From Streptomyces sp. V1I1 (GTDB lineage Bacteria; Actinomycetota; Actinomycetes; Streptomycetales; Streptomycetaceae): a DNA stretch of 64,000 bases. Location of the stretch: positions 620,001 to 684,000 of the forward strand of contig NZ_JAUSZH010000001.1 in the NCBI RefSeq assembly GCF_030817355.1. The letters run 5' to 3'. The translations under genes and the position numbers were made by a program. Positions 51,585-61,659 of this stretch are shown in pieces. Position 1 is the first letter of the stretch; every line of letters begins with the position of its first letter. The notes beneath the pieces were generated by a model. It worked only from the letters and a program-made list of their open reading frames with translations, did no database searches and had not been told where the DNA came from.

Positions 51585-52484
51585 ATGGCTCGTGCCGTGA
51601 TTGTCGGGATCGACGGCTCTCCCGAGAGCCTGGCTGCCGCGCGCTGGGCAGCCACAGAGTCCGTGCTCCGCAGCGTTCCGCTCCATCTCGTGCACGCCTG
51701 GGAATGGTCTCCCGCCCCCTCGGCTTCCGTCCCGACCAGTGAGACTCAGCGTCATTGGGCCGGTCGCATCCTGCGTACGGCCGTGGAACAGCTCCGTAGC
51801 AGCCACGCTGGGCTTCGGCCGACCCACGAGCAGATATCGGACTCGCCCGTCGCCGCGCTCCTGGCAGCGGCCGAGGACGCCGAGGTACTCGTCCTCGGCT
51901 CCCGCGGCCTGAGCGGAATGGCCGGATTCGTGACCGGCTCCGTAGCACTCAGAGTGGTCGCCCATGCTCCGCGGCCGGTCGCACTCGTACGATCCGAGGG
52001 GCACACCGGGGCACACTCATCTCCCGACGTACTCCGGCCGACCGGCGCTCCCCACAGCTCCGACGTTGTGGCCGGCATCGACCTCACCCATTCCTGCGAC
52101 GAGGTGATCGAATTCGCCTTCGAAGCGGCCCTCGTACGCGGCGTGGGCCTGCACGTCGTACACGGCTACACCTTGCCTTCGTCATACGCGATCGCCGCCG
52201 GTGGGGGCACGCTCATCGACGATTCCGGGCTGGTCAGGGAACGTGAGTACGCGCTGAGCACGGTCCTGGAGCCGTGGCGCGAAAAGAGCCCTGACGTTGC
52301 CGTCCGTGCCAGCAGCGTTTCGGGGCAGGCCGTCGCCCACCTGGTCGAAGCGGCTGCCGATGCGCCGATGCTGGTCATCGGCCGACGCGAGCGAACATCC
52401 CCCCTCGGAATGCATCTGGGGTCTGTGGCTCACGGCGTGATTCATCACGCAGCCTGCCCGGTGGCCGTCGTGCCCCACGCCTGA
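51585..52484 (+). CDS. Universal stress protein, tandem domains
   Basis: 299 residues, strong site AGGAGGT 8 bases before ATG 51585. First domain VIVGIDGSPESLAAARWAATE with ATP motif GSRGLSGMAGFVTGS; second domain VVAGIDLTHSCDEVIEFAFEAA with GRRERTSPLGMHLGS. Third intact USP in this island, on the plus strand and 149 bp before the response regulator. Role: stress tolerance or energy sensing, by family. Confidence 0.9.
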   Translation: MARAVIVGIDGSPESLAAARWAATESVLRSVPLHLVHAWEWSPAPSASVPTSETQRHWAGRILRTAVEQLRSSHAGLRPTHEQISDSPVAALLAAAEDAEVLVLGSRGLSGMAGFVTGSVALRVVAHAPRPVALVRSEGHTGAHSSPDVLRPTGAPHSSDVVAGIDLTHSCDEVIEFAFEAALVRGVGLHVVHGYTLPSSYAIAAGGGTLIDDSGLVREREYALSTVLEPWREKSPDVAVRASSVSGQAVAHLVEAAADAPMLVIGRRERTSPLGMHLGSVAHGVIHHAACPVAVVPHA

Positions 52485-52514
52485 GACCAAGCCCCGGTCC
52501 AGGTGACCGCCCGT

Positions 52515-52554
52515 CGGGTGGGCTCCCGTGGCGAGATACGCGGGGGCCCACCCG
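52515..52554 (+). terminator. Terminator of the USP gene
   Basis: CGGGTGGGC (52515-52523) pairs with GCCCACCCG (52546-52554); the loop contains a further CCCG/CGGG pairing. 30 bp after the stop. Confidence 0.65.
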
Positions 52555-52633
52555 GCCCTGGCGCGGCCCCATGGCGACGGGCTAAAGATGGAACCACAGG
52601 GCAAGGTGCTCGTGACAGTGTGGAGGACAAGCA

Positions 52634-53332
52634 ATGACCGAGGACCTGGAAACTTCACCGCGGAAGCCGATTCGCGTATTCCTGCTCGACGACCACGAGG
52701 TCGTGCGGCGCGGGGTGAGCGACCTGCTCGACGCGGAGCCCGATATCGAAGTCGTCGGTGAGGCGGGGACAACAGAACAGGCTCTTGCCAGAGGGCCGGC
52801 GCTGCGTCCTGACGTCGCCGTGCTGGATGTGCGGCTGCCGGACGGCGACGGGATCACGGTCTGCCGAGAACTGCGGTCGAGGGTGCCGGACCTGGCATGT
52901 CTGATGCTGACCTCTTTCGACGACGACGACGCACTCCTCGACGCGATCATGGCGGGGGCCGCAGGCTATGTGCTGAAGGAGATCAAAGGGTCTGCGCTTG
53001 TTGCCGCGGTCCGCACCGTCTCCTCCGGCCAGTCGATGCTCGACCCAGCGACCACCACCCGTCTGATGAGTAGCCTCCGCGGCGACGACTCTCCGCAGAA
53101 CACCGAAGCAGGCGCACTGTCCGGGCTCTCCGCCCGCGAACGGGAGATCCTCGATCTCATCGGAGAGGGACTGACCAACTCCCAGATCGGCAAACGGCTT
53201 TACCTCGCGGAGAAGACGGTCAAGAACAACGTCTCCCGCCTGCTCGCCAAGCTGGGCGTCGAGCGGCGCATCCAGGCTGCGGTCATGGTCACGCAGGCCG
53301 CTCCGCAGGCCCCCGTTCGGCGGGACCGCTGA
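52634..53332 (+). CDS. NarL/LuxR-family response regulator, DevR/DosR-like
   Basis: 232 residues. Receiver with [13 protein letters not shown], phospho-acceptor D65 in [19 protein letters not shown] and K in [10 protein letters not shown]-terminal LuxR HTH ([38 protein letters not shown]). The KTVKNN recognition helix and overall sequence match DevR/DosR and Streptomyces OsdR, regulators of hypoxia/dormancy genes including USPs. GTGGAGGAC site upstream. The likely kinase partner is the convergent double-GAF kinase. Confidence 0.9.
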   Translation: MTEDLETSPRKPIRVFLLDDHEVVRRGVSDLLDAEPDIEVVGEAGTTEQALARGPALRPDVAVLDVRLPDGDGITVCRELRSRVPDLACLMLTSFDDDDALLDAIMAGAAGYVLKEIKGSALVAAVRTVSSGQSMLDPATTTRLMSSLRGDDSPQNTEAGALSGLSAREREILDLIGEGLTNSQIGKRLYLAEKTVKNNVSRLLAKLGVERRIQAAVMVTQAAPQAPVRRDR

Positions 53333-53371
53333 AGCGGAGGAAGGCACTCGTCAGTCCGGGAGAGCGAGCCT

Positions 53372-53470
53372 TCACCCAGGGACGCCCGGTACCTGCCACG
53401 TCAGGCGCGTGCCGCCGTGCGGGGAGGTGTCGACGGTCCATCGGGCGCCGAGCCCGGCCCACGACGGGCG
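53372..53470 (-). pseudogene. Sensor-kinase C-terminal remnant
   Basis: A minus-strand frame reads LGARWTVDTSPHGGTRLTW, QVPGVPG and stops at 53372-53374, a typical last strand of a GAF-type histidine kinase ATPase domain. It overlaps no start. A duplicate or earlier copy of the adjacent kinase is one explanation. Confidence 0.45.
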
Positions 53471-53529
53471 GAGACTGAGCGCTCACGGGGTACCGTGCGC
53501 TACTTCGCGCCGCGCTGTCCGGGGCGGGG

Positions 53530-55257
53530 TCACTCGTCGGCCGGAAGGGGAACGCTCCAGTCCACGACACTGCCAGTGGGCTGATTGGGCGCAAGAACCA
53601 GAGCTCCTCCGAGTTCCTCGGCGCGGGTGTGGAGGTTGGCCAGGCCGCTGCGGTGGGCGCGCGCGGGGGCAGTACCCCGGCCGTTGTCGGTCACCCGCAG
53701 CGTAAGGTGCGCCGAGGTTACCTGGGCGGTGATCTCCACCTCGGTGGCGTCGGCGTGCCGGGCGGCGTTTGCGAGGGCTTCGCGGAGCACTGCAAGAAGG
53801 TGGTCTGCCATGGCTTGTGGGACCAGGGTGTCCAGCAGCCCGGTCATGCGCAGGGCAGGTGCGAATCCCAACGCCTCGGATGCCCGGTTCGATTCGGCCA
53901 CCAGGCGGGAGCGCAGCCCGGTGTCCTCGGGGCGACCGCGCTGTTGCAATCCGTAAATGGTGGAGCGGATGACCTTGATGGTGTCGTCGAGGTCATCCAC
54001 GACTCGTGCAATGCGCTCGGCGACCTGCGGTCGGTCGGTGACCTGGGCGAGGGTGGACTGCAGGCTCAGACCGCTGGCGAACAGGCGCTGAATGGCCAGG
54101 TCGTGCAGATCGCGGGCGATGCGGTCACGGTCGGTCAGAACGAGGAGGCGTTCGGCGTCGTGCCGATGTCCGGCGATCTCCAGGGCAAGAGCGGCATGGT
54201 TGGCGAATCCGGCAATCATGGCCACGGCCGCGTCGGAGAACGCGGGACGGCCGCAGTGGCGGGCGACTTGCAGGACACCGCGCACATGCTCGGGCGTACC
54301 GAGGGGGACCAGGAAGACCGGCCCCAGGGTCGTGGCAGCGGTGTCCCGTTCGGCGCGGGGGTCGGCGTTCCAGTCCTGGGTGGTGATCGTCTCGCCTGAG
54401 CTGTAGACCTTCCCGGCCAAGGTGGTGTGCGACAACACCAGTCCAAGGGCACGATTCGCGTCCGTTCCGGCGGCGGCCTCGATCACCAGATTGCCGGTGC
54501 GAGGAACGGGCACGGCGAGGGTGACCACGTCGGCGTCGGCCATCTCGAGGACGGTGGCGGTGAAGTTCCTCAGCACCTCGGCGGGTTCAATGCCGGACAG
54601 CAGGGCACGGGTCAGTTCGCCGCTGGCCATCAGCCAGCGCTCCCGACGCTGGACGGCGTCGTACAGCCGAGCATTGTCGATTGCCACCCCGGCTGCCACG
54701 GCCAGCGTGACCAGCACCGCTTCGTCATCGGCGCCGAACTCGGCCCCGCCCCGCTTCTCGGTCAGGTACAAGTTGCCGAACACCTTCTCACGCACCCGGA
54801 CGGGAGCACCGAGGAAGGACCGCATCGGTGGATGGCCGGCCGGGAAGCCGGAGGCATCGGGCTGCTCGCCCAGGTCGACCAGCCGCAGCGAGTGCGGTTC
54901 ACGGATCAGGAGCCCCAGGATGCCCCGGCCCTGCGGATAGGGACCGATCTGCTCGATGGTCTCGTCGTCCATGCCGACCGTGATGAACTGGCTGAGCCCA
55001 TTCTCCTCACCAATCACGCCCAGGGCCCCGTACCGAGCATCAACCAGGTCGGCTGCGGACTGCACTATCTGCTGCAGTACAACACCAAGGTCCAAGTCGC
55101 TGCCGACGGCCAGAATCGCCTCCAGCAGCGGATCTACGCGATCCCGGGGCGAGCGCGCAAGGACTTCCTGCGACTGCGGGTCGTTCAGCAGCTCGTCCAG
55201 CCGCAGCTGCGATGCCGCCGCCCCGGTATCCCCCTCGGCATCCGTGTCCTCGCCCAC
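53530..55257 (-). CDS. Double-GAF sensor histidine kinase, DevS/DosT-like
   Basis: 575 residues: two GAF domains (about 55-205 and 225-375; ARYGALGVIGEENGLSQFI, GNLYLTEKRGG, PVFLVPLGTPEHVRGVL), HisKA_3 dimerisation with H385 in DRIARDLHDLAIQRLFASG, and an ATPase (LREALANAARHA; GLANLHTRAEELGG). Same architecture as DevS/DosT and OsdK, which sense O2, CO or NO by haem in the first GAF. The haem-ligand histidine was not identified with certainty. Convergent with the regulator gene, 197 bp apart. Confidence 0.9.
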   Translation of the reverse strand: MGEDTDAEGDTGAAASQLRLDELLNDPQSQEVLARSPRDRVDPLLEAILAVGSDLDLGVVLQQIVQSAADLVDARYGALGVIGEENGLSQFITVGMDDETIEQIGPYPQGRGILGLLIREPHSLRLVDLGEQPDASGFPAGHPPMRSFLGAPVRVREKVFGNLYLTEKRGGAEFGADDEAVLVTLAVAAGVAIDNARLYDAVQRRERWLMASGELTRALLSGIEPAEVLRNFTATVLEMADADVVTLAVPVPRTGNLVIEAAAGTDANRALGLVLSHTTLAGKVYSSGETITTQDWNADPRAERDTAATTLGPVFLVPLGTPEHVRGVLQVARHCGRPAFSDAAVAMIAGFANHAALALEIAGHRHDAERLLVLTDRDRIARDLHDLAIQRLFASGLSLQSTLAQVTDRPQVAERIARVVDDLDDTIKVIRSTIYGLQQRGRPEDTGLRSRLVAESNRASEALGFAPALRMTGLLDTLVPQAMADHLLAVLREALANAARHADATEVEITAQVTSAHLTLRVTDNGRGTAPARAHRSGLANLHTRAEELGGALVLAPNQPTGSVVDWSVPLPADE

Positions 55258-55762
55258 TTCGGCTCCCTAAGGCCGCCGGCACATTGCCTTTGGCTCCTCA
55301 AGCCTGCCCCGGACGGATCGGTCTGCACGCACCCACGCGTACCAAGACGAATCCATGCCGTCAAAGAACCCGCGTTCACGAAGCCGTCCAGCATGCTGCG
55401 GGGCACGAACCCATCAGCCCTGCGACTCGATGACGCCCATCACGATCTGGATGATGCTGCCGGGGATGCCGGCGAAGAGGCCATCGAGTCGCTCTGACAG
55501 GGCCGGTGGGCCCCTTGGAGAGGCCGTTCGGCCCTCGCCTCTGAACCCGAATACGGCACAGGCTGAGGTGGCGGGCACCACGCCCATGAGCCCTCACCCA
55601 CTGAAGTGATGGCGCATGGCGACTGCCGAGGATCAACACCACAGGGCAGGAGTTCGTGTCCATGATCGTCACGCTGTACGGGCGGCAAGCGGCCCGGTGC
55701 GCACCTTGTCACCGAGTTCTCCACACCGGTCCGCGCGGGCATTGCCCGCTCCACACAGGCTG
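55258..55762. other. Region with decayed sequence
   Basis: No intact gene. A minus-strand frame ending at 55414 reads ERLDGLFAGIPGSIIQIVMG, VIESQG and stop, which looks like an authentic protein C-terminus of unrecognised family. The rest is featureless. Confidence 0.35.
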
Positions 55763-55900
55763 CCCGCTACACCGCCGGCCGCCAGGCTCGGGTTCCAACC
55801 GCTTCCGCTTGGCTTCTTCGTCGCGCTTGTCGCCATGGTGATCTGCTACCTCGCCCTGATCGAGGCAGGTAAGCGGATCTTCTACCGCTGGCGGCCGACG
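55763..55900 (+). pseudogene. Mg2+-type P-ATPase C-terminal remnant
   Basis: One frame reads ARLGFQPLPLGFFVALVAMV, ICYLALIEAGKRIFYRW, the last hairpin of MgtA-type magnesium ATPases (typically LGFxPLPxxYF...YLxLxExxK). All other parts are gone. Sits just before the phosphoketolase gene. Confidence 0.65.
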
Positions 55901-56001
55901 CCAATTGCCGAGCCGCGGGGCGCGGTAGGCCACAGCCGTCTTCTGCGTCGTCGTGCTGCCCGGTTCAGCACTGCTCTCCGCCCTGACCACCGACCCCGCC
56001 C

Positions 56002-56036
56002 CGTTGGGAGATGAGCCGAGCGCATCGGTCCCAACG
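56002..56036. promoter_or_regulatory. Inverted repeat before phosphoketolase
   Basis: CGTTGGGA (56002-56009) and TCCCAACG (56029-56036) with 19-bp spacer, 65 bp before the ATG. TTGGGA/TCCCAA arms recall half-sites of DosR boxes but with a wider gap. Confidence 0.35.
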
Positions 56037-56100
56037 GCCGCCTGCCCGTACCGACGTACCATGCCGAACTCTCCGCTCGGCACCTGCAAAGGAGCACGAA

Positions 56101-58485
56101 ATGCCTGACATTCACCCGGGATCAGCCAACTACCTAGATGAAGCAGAGCTGGCGGCGTTGGACGCGCATTGGAGGGCCGCGAACTACCTGGCCGTTGGCC
56201 AGATCTACCTGATGGCCAATCCTCTGCTCCGCGAGCCATTGAAGCCGGAGCACATCAAGCCTCGGCTGCTGGGCCACTGGGGCACCTCGCCCGGTCTGAA
56301 TCTCGTCTACACCCACCTCAACCGGGTGGCCCGGGACCATGGGAAGGACACCATCTGTGTCTGGGGCCCCGGCCATGGAGGACCGGCCGTCCTGGCCAAC
56401 TCATGGCTGGAGGGCACGTATTCCGAGACGTACCCGGACGTGAGCCGGGACGCGGAGGGTATGGCGCGCCTGTTCCGTCAGTTCTCCTTCCCCGGCGGAG
56501 TGCCCAGCCATGTGGCCCCGGAGACTCCGGGATCGATCCACGAGGGGGGTGAGCTGGGGTATTCGCTCTCCCATGCCTACGGCGCGGCCCTGGACAACCC
56601 CGGTCTGCTGGTCGCCTGCGTCATCGGCGACGGAGAGGCGGAGACCGGGCCGCTGGCTGCGTCCTGGCACTCCAACAAGTTCCTCGACCCGGTCCACGAC
56701 GGAGCGGTCCTGCCGGTCCTGCACTTGAACGGGTACAAGATCGCCAACCCGACCGTGCTTGCGCGCCTGCCCAGGGACGAACTCGACGACTTTCTTCGTG
56801 GCCTGGGCCATGACCCGCTGCATGTCGAAGGTGATGATGCACTTCAGGTGCACAGCGCCATGGCACGCGCCATGGACACCGCACTCGATCGCATCAGCGC
56901 CATCCAGCGCGGCGCCCGCGAAGAGGGCGTCACCGAACGCCTGCGCTGGCCGATGATCCTGCTGCGCACGCCCAAGGGATGGACCGGGCCGACCGAGGTC
57001 GACGGCGTACAGGTGGAAGGCACATGGCGTGCGCATCAGGTGCCGCTGTCCTCCGTACGCGAAAACCCGGACCACCTCAGGCAGTTGGAGGAATGGCTGC
57101 ACTCCTACCGGCCGGCGGAACTCTTCGACGATCGCGGCCGCCCGCGCGAGCGGGTGCTGGAGTGTGTGCCCGCCGGCCCTCGCCGCCTCGGGGCGAGCGT
57201 GCACGCCAACGGCGGCCTACTCGTACGGGACCTGCCGATCCCGCCACTGGAACGGTACGCCGTTCCAGTCGACAAGCCCGGTACGACCCTGCACGAGCCC
57301 ACCCGGGTCCTGGGCGACCTGCTGGAGGGTGTCATGGAGAACACCGCCGAGCGTCGGGACTTCCGTGTGGTGGGCCCGGACGAGACGGCCTCGAATCGTC
57401 TGCAGGCCGTGTACGGAGCGACGGGCAAGGCATGGCAGGCGCGGACCCTGGAGGTCGACGAACACCTGGACCGCCACGGCCGGGTGATGGAAATCCTCTC
57501 CGAACACACTTGCCAGGGCTGGCTGGAGGGCTATCTCCTCACCGGCCGCCACGGGCTGTTCTCCTGCTACGAGGCGTTCGTCCACATCGTCGACTCCATG
57601 GTCAACCAGCACATCAAGTGGCTGCGCACCTCACGGCGCCTGCCCTGGCGCCGCCCCATCGCCTCACTGAACTACCTGCTCACCTCGCACGTATGGCGGC
57701 AGGACAGCAACGGCTTCTCCCACCAGGACCCCGGCTTCATCGACCACGTCCTCAACAAGTCCCCCGAGGTCGTGCGGGTCTACCTGCCACCGGACGCCAA
57801 CACCCTGCTGTCGGTGGCCGATCATGTGCTGCGCTCCCGCGACTACGTCAATGTCGTCGTCGCCGGAAAGCAGCCCTGCTTCGACTGGCTGACCCTCGAG
57901 CAGGCCCGCGGACACTGTGCCCGCGGTGCCGGAATCTGGGACTGGGCAGGCTCGGAGAATGAGACCGGGGAGCCTGATGTCGTCCCTGGCTGCGCGGGCG
58001 ACGTCCCCACCCTGGAAATCCTGGCCGCCGCTCGGTTGCTCCGCCAGCACCTGCCTCACCTGGCCGTACGCGTCGTCAACGTCGTGGACCTGGCTCGGCT
58101 GCTCCCCAAGGAGGAGCACCCGCACGGCATGTCCGACGCGGAGTTCGACGCGCTGTTCACCTCCGACAAGCCCGTCATCTTCGCCTACCACGGATACCCG
58201 TGGCTGATCCACCGCCTGGCCTACCGGCGCACCGGGCACGCCAACCTGCATGTGCGCGGCTACAAGGAGGAAGGCACCACCACCACGCCCTTCGACATGG
58301 TCGTGCGCAACGACCTCGACCGGTACCGGCTCGTCATGGATGTCATCGACCGCGTCCCCGGGCTGGCGGTACGCGCCGCCACAGTCCGACAGGAGATGGC
58401 GGACACCCGTCTGCGCCACCACGCCTGGATCCGTGAGCACGGCACCGACCTGCCCGAAGTCAGCGAATGGAACTGGAACAGCTGA
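56101..58485 (+). CDS. xfp: Phosphoketolase (xylulose/fructose-6-phosphate)
   Basis: 794 residues from ATG 56101 (AAAGGAG upstream), family length. Thiamine-diphosphate motif [80 protein letters not shown]. Splits xylulose-5-P (or fructose-6-P) with phosphate into acetyl-P plus glyceraldehyde-3-P (erythrose-4-P). It provides an ATP-yielding bypass under oxygen limitation, fitting this island. Complete. Confidence 0.93.
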   Translation: MPDIHPGSANYLDEAELAALDAHWRAANYLAVGQIYLMANPLLREPLKPEHIKPRLLGHWGTSPGLNLVYTHLNRVARDHGKDTICVWGPGHGGPAVLANSWLEGTYSETYPDVSRDAEGMARLFRQFSFPGGVPSHVAPETPGSIHEGGELGYSLSHAYGAALDNPGLLVACVIGDGEAETGPLAASWHSNKFLDPVHDGAVLPVLHLNGYKIANPTVLARLPRDELDDFLRGLGHDPLHVEGDDALQVHSAMARAMDTALDRISAIQRGAREEGVTERLRWPMILLRTPKGWTGPTEVDGVQVEGTWRAHQVPLSSVRENPDHLRQLEEWLHSYRPAELFDDRGRPRERVLECVPAGPRRLGASVHANGGLLVRDLPIPPLERYAVPVDKPGTTLHEPTRVLGDLLEGVMENTAERRDFRVVGPDETASNRLQAVYGATGKAWQARTLEVDEHLDRHGRVMEILSEHTCQGWLEGYLLTGRHGLFSCYEAFVHIVDSMVNQHIKWLRTSRRLPWRRPIASLNYLLTSHVWRQDSNGFSHQDPGFIDHVLNKSPEVVRVYLPPDANTLLSVADHVLRSRDYVNVVVAGKQPCFDWLTLEQARGHCARGAGIWDWAGSENETGEPDVVPGCAGDVPTLEILAAARLLRQHLPHLAVRVVNVVDLARLLPKEEHPHGMSDAEFDALFTSDKPVIFAYHGYPWLIHRLAYRRTGHANLHVRGYKEEGTTTTPFDMVVRNDLDRYRLVMDVIDRVPGLAVRAATVRQEMADTRLRHHAWIREHGTDLPEVSEWNWNS

Positions 58486-58536
58486 GCGCCGCGGCGTTGG
58501 TCCGTGATGTCGGAGACAGGACGCTGATGCACCCCG

Positions 58537-58599
58537 GCTCCAACTGACGTGGTCAAAGCTCCAACTGACGCGGTCAAAGCTCCAACTGACGCGGCCAAC
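58537..58599. repeat. Three 21-bp direct repeats with dyads, upstream of the cation ATPase
   Basis: Units start at 58537, 58558 and 58579, each beginning GCTCCAACTGACG. Each carries a TGAC-N3-GTCA dyad (third copy GCCA). Two full helical turns per unit, 64 bp before the ATPase ATG. Likely regulator-binding array. Confidence 0.8.
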
Positions 58600-58662
58600 A
58601 CTCCCAGCGCCCACTGAGCCGGGCCCGTAAGACCATGAGCACCTGAAGCAACCGGAGTCACC

Positions 58663-61278
58663 ATGCCCCTTACGTCCGCACCTCTTCCGGGGGCCGCCCG
58701 GGCGACAGGTCTCAGTCAGGAGCAGGCATCCCAGCTGCTGGCGGAGTGCGGTCCCAACGAGCTCGGCGAACAGCGCAGGATATCGCTTCGGTCCCGAGTC
58801 TTCGCTCAGCTTCGTGACCCGCTGATCATCGTGCTACTGGCGGCCGTGGCACTGACCGTGGCGACCGGGGACTACGCCGACGCAGTCGTCATCTGTGTGG
58901 TCGTGCTCTTCAACACCACTGTCGGGGTGGTGCAGGAGGTGCGCGCCGACAATGCGGTCGCTGCCCTTTCCGCCATGACCGCGTCTGCCGCACGAGTACT
59001 GCGCGGCGGGACGGAACAGGAGGTGACCTCGTCAGCCGTCGTCCCGGGCGACGTGCTGGTACTCGGTGAGGGCGACATCGTCCCCGCTGACGCCGCGCTC
59101 ACGCAGGCCGCTGCCCTTCTGATCGACGAGTCGGCGCTGACCGGCGAATCCGTACCGGTCGACAAGGACGTCCAAGGAACGGATCCGCACGCGGGACAAC
59201 TGCAGGCGGGAACAGTCGTACTGCGTGGCCGCGCTGTCGCCACCGTCACCGCCACCGGGCCGCGCAGCGCCCTCGGTATGATCGCCGCCTCGCTGCATCC
59301 CCGACAGCAACAGACCCCGCTCCAAAAGCGCCTGGCCGGGCTCGGCCGGGTACTGGCCCTGGTCGCTGTAGGACTGTGCCTCCTCGTGCTCGTCCTGGGA
59401 CTGGCGCGCGGCCAGTCCTTGGAGACGATGGCGGTAACGGTCATCAGCCTCGTCGTGGCTGCCGTCCCGGAGTCACTGCCGGCTGTCGTCACGCTCGGCC
59501 TGGCGCTGGGCGCGCGGCGGATGGCCGCCCGCAACGCCGTGGTTCGCCGCCTGTCCGCAGTGGAGACCCTCGGATCGGTCACCGTACTGGCCACGGACAA
59601 GACGGGCACCCTCACCGAAGGCCGCATGGTCGTCGAACGCGTGTGGACCGCCGCCCATGGCACGGTGACCCTGACGGGTGCGGGGTACGAACCCGTTGGT
59701 GAAATTCTCACGACCGGCCGGCATCCAGAACCCGGCACCAGGGATGCCGTACGAGAAGTGCTCATCGCAGCGGCGTTGTGCAACGACGCGTCGCTGATTC
59801 CGCCCGGGGAAGCAGACGCGCAATGGACCCCGCTCGGCGATCCAACCGAGGCCGCCCTGCTGACCGCCGCCGCCAAAGTGGGCTGCACACCCGACGAGTT
59901 GGTGCGAACTCATCCCCGCGTCGACGAGGTGCCGTTCGACAGCCTCCGCAAACGTATGACCACCATCCACCGCACGCCCTCGGGAACGATCGAGATCTAC
60001 CTCAAGGGCGCACCTGAAATGGTGCTGGACGCCGCGCTTCTGAACGAAAGTCCCGCGTCACTGGAGCATGCGCGCAAGGAGGCCGCCGCCCTGTCCGCCG
60101 AGGGCTACCGCGTCCTGGCCATAGCGTCAGGTTCGTCCACCTGTATTCCTGTCCCGGTCGAGGAGTCGGAAAGCGGCTTGCGGCTGCTGGGACTGGCAGC
60201 CATCAGCGACCCGCCCAAAGAGGCAGCCACTGCAACCGTGCAAGCCTGCCGCCGTGCCGGGATCACCCCGGTTCTCATCACTGGAGACCACCCAGAGACT
60301 GCCCGTGCGACCGCGGAAAGGGTCGGTATCCTCACGCGAGCTGACGCCACCATGCCGAGCCGCGTGGCCACCGGCAAAGAGCTGGCCGCCGGACAGATCC
60401 CGGACCCCACCCGGGTCAGGGTTTTCGCTCGTACCACGCCTCAACAGAAACTGGACATCATCCAAGCGTGGCGCGCCCGCGGAGAGGTCACCGCGATGAC
60501 CGGCGACGGCGTCAACGACGGCCCCGCCCTGCGGCAGGCGGACATCGGCGTGGCGATGGGCCGCCGGGGAACCGAAGTTGCCCGCCAGGCTGCCGATCTG
60601 GTCCTCGCCGACGATGAACTGACCTCGGTGATCTCGGCTGTGGAAGAGGGCCGCCGTGTCTACGCCAACATCCGCCGGTTCCTGGTCTATGCGCTGGCCG
60701 GCGGTGCCGCGGAAATCCTCGTTATGCTCATTGGCCCGATGCTCGGACTCGCATTGCCTCTGCGAGCAGGTCAGATTCTGTGGATCAACCTGCTCACTCA
60801 TGGTCTGACAGGGGTCGCCATGGGCGCCGAACCGGTCTCACCCCACGCCATGCGACGCGCGCCGCGCCCGCCGCAGCAGCACGTACTCGGCGACGGGCTC
60901 TGGCAGCGGGTACTGCGGCTGTCGGTCCTGGTCACGGCAGCAAGCCTCGCTGCCAGCCTCTGGGTCCGGCACTCCGGCGGCCCGTGGCAGACCGTCCTGT
61001 TCATCGCCCTGCTGGCCGCCCAGCTCGGCGTCGCTCTGGGGCTGCGGGAGCGACTGTTCACGCGCCAAAATCTGTTTCTGCCCGCAGCTGTGCTGACTGC
61101 GGCGGGGCTGGGCGCTGCCGCACTCTACGTACCCTTCCTGGCAGACCTGTTGGACACCTCATCGCCATCGTGGACCGGTATCGCACTCGCCGCGGCTGCC
61201 GGCCTCATCAGCTTCGGCGCAGCGCGCACCGAGAGCTGGTTGGTGAGGACTGCCGACCAGACACCTGCCGCACCGTGA
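58663..61278 (+). CDS. P2-type cation-transporting ATPase (SERCA/PMR1-like)
   Basis: 871 residues, about 10 TM helices. Actuator LTGES (160-164), phosphorylation site D312 in ATDKTGTLTEG, ATP-binding KGAPE, hinge TGDGVNDGPALRQADIGVAMG. TM4 has the calcium-ATPase signature VPESLP; TM5 keeps the Glu (AGGAAEILVM) but not the Asn; TM6 reads LWINLLTHG where SERCA has NLVTDG, so one aspartate ligand is His. A divalent or monovalent cation is likely, Ca2+ not certain. Forms a unit with phosphoketolase by position (177 bp). Confidence 0.9.
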   Translation: MPLTSAPLPGAARATGLSQEQASQLLAECGPNELGEQRRISLRSRVFAQLRDPLIIVLLAAVALTVATGDYADAVVICVVVLFNTTVGVVQEVRADNAVAALSAMTASAARVLRGGTEQEVTSSAVVPGDVLVLGEGDIVPADAALTQAAALLIDESALTGESVPVDKDVQGTDPHAGQLQAGTVVLRGRAVATVTATGPRSALGMIAASLHPRQQQTPLQKRLAGLGRVLALVAVGLCLLVLVLGLARGQSLETMAVTVISLVVAAVPESLPAVVTLGLALGARRMAARNAVVRRLSAVETLGSVTVLATDKTGTLTEGRMVVERVWTAAHGTVTLTGAGYEPVGEILTTGRHPEPGTRDAVREVLIAAALCNDASLIPPGEADAQWTPLGDPTEAALLTAAAKVGCTPDELVRTHPRVDEVPFDSLRKRMTTIHRTPSGTIEIYLKGAPEMVLDAALLNESPASLEHARKEAAALSAEGYRVLAIASGSSTCIPVPVEESESGLRLLGLAAISDPPKEAATATVQACRRAGITPVLITGDHPETARATAERVGILTRADATMPSRVATGKELAAGQIPDPTRVRVFARTTPQQKLDIIQAWRARGEVTAMTGDGVNDGPALRQADIGVAMGRRGTEVARQAADLVLADDELTSVISAVEEGRRVYANIRRFLVYALAGGAAEILVMLIGPMLGLALPLRAGQILWINLLTHGLTGVAMGAEPVSPHAMRRAPRPPQQHVLGDGLWQRVLRLSVLVTAASLAASLWVRHSGGPWQTVLFIALLAAQLGVALGLRERLFTRQNLFLPAAVLTAAGLGAAALYVPFLADLLDTSSPSWTGIALAAAAGLISFGAARTESWLVRTADQTPAAP

Positions 61279-61659
61279 GACAGAACGCCGGTGGACGTCC
61301 CGGGTCTCGAGTACTTCGACCGCTGGACCGACGTGGCCCGCTTCATCGCCCTTCTCCTTGGCGGCGTCCGGGTGGCTCCGTCGCAATAGAAGCCGTCGTC
61401 ACACCCCGGTGGCCTCGGGCCGTACGTAAGGTCCGAGGCCACGGGATCTCGTACGACTGGACGGCGATCACCGACAGGACACGCACTGGTACACGATCTC
61501 CACGTCCGGGCACTCCACCGCGCAACACACAACAACGTCGCGATCCGCGTTGAGAGCGCCGGGGTCGAGCGGCGCTTGCTGGACCTGCCCGGCCGATGGA
61601 TCGTCTCCGGGGCGCCACCGTACGTCGAACGGCTGCCGCTCCGTGCGTCAGCCCGGCGG
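61279..61659. other. Convergent intergenic region, no gene
   Basis: Only the terminator hairpin at 61409-61442 is identifiable. Open frames here have no family resemblance. Confidence 0.5.
61409..61442. terminator. Terminator between the ATPase and the kinase
   Basis: GTGGCCTCGGGCC pairs with GGTCCGAGGCCAC (one G-T wobble) around an 8-base loop; convergent placement suggests use from both sides. Confidence 0.7.

Noticed and set aside
58537..58599. Possible CRISPR array
   Set aside because: The 21-bp units are contiguous, without spacers, only three copies and no cas genes.
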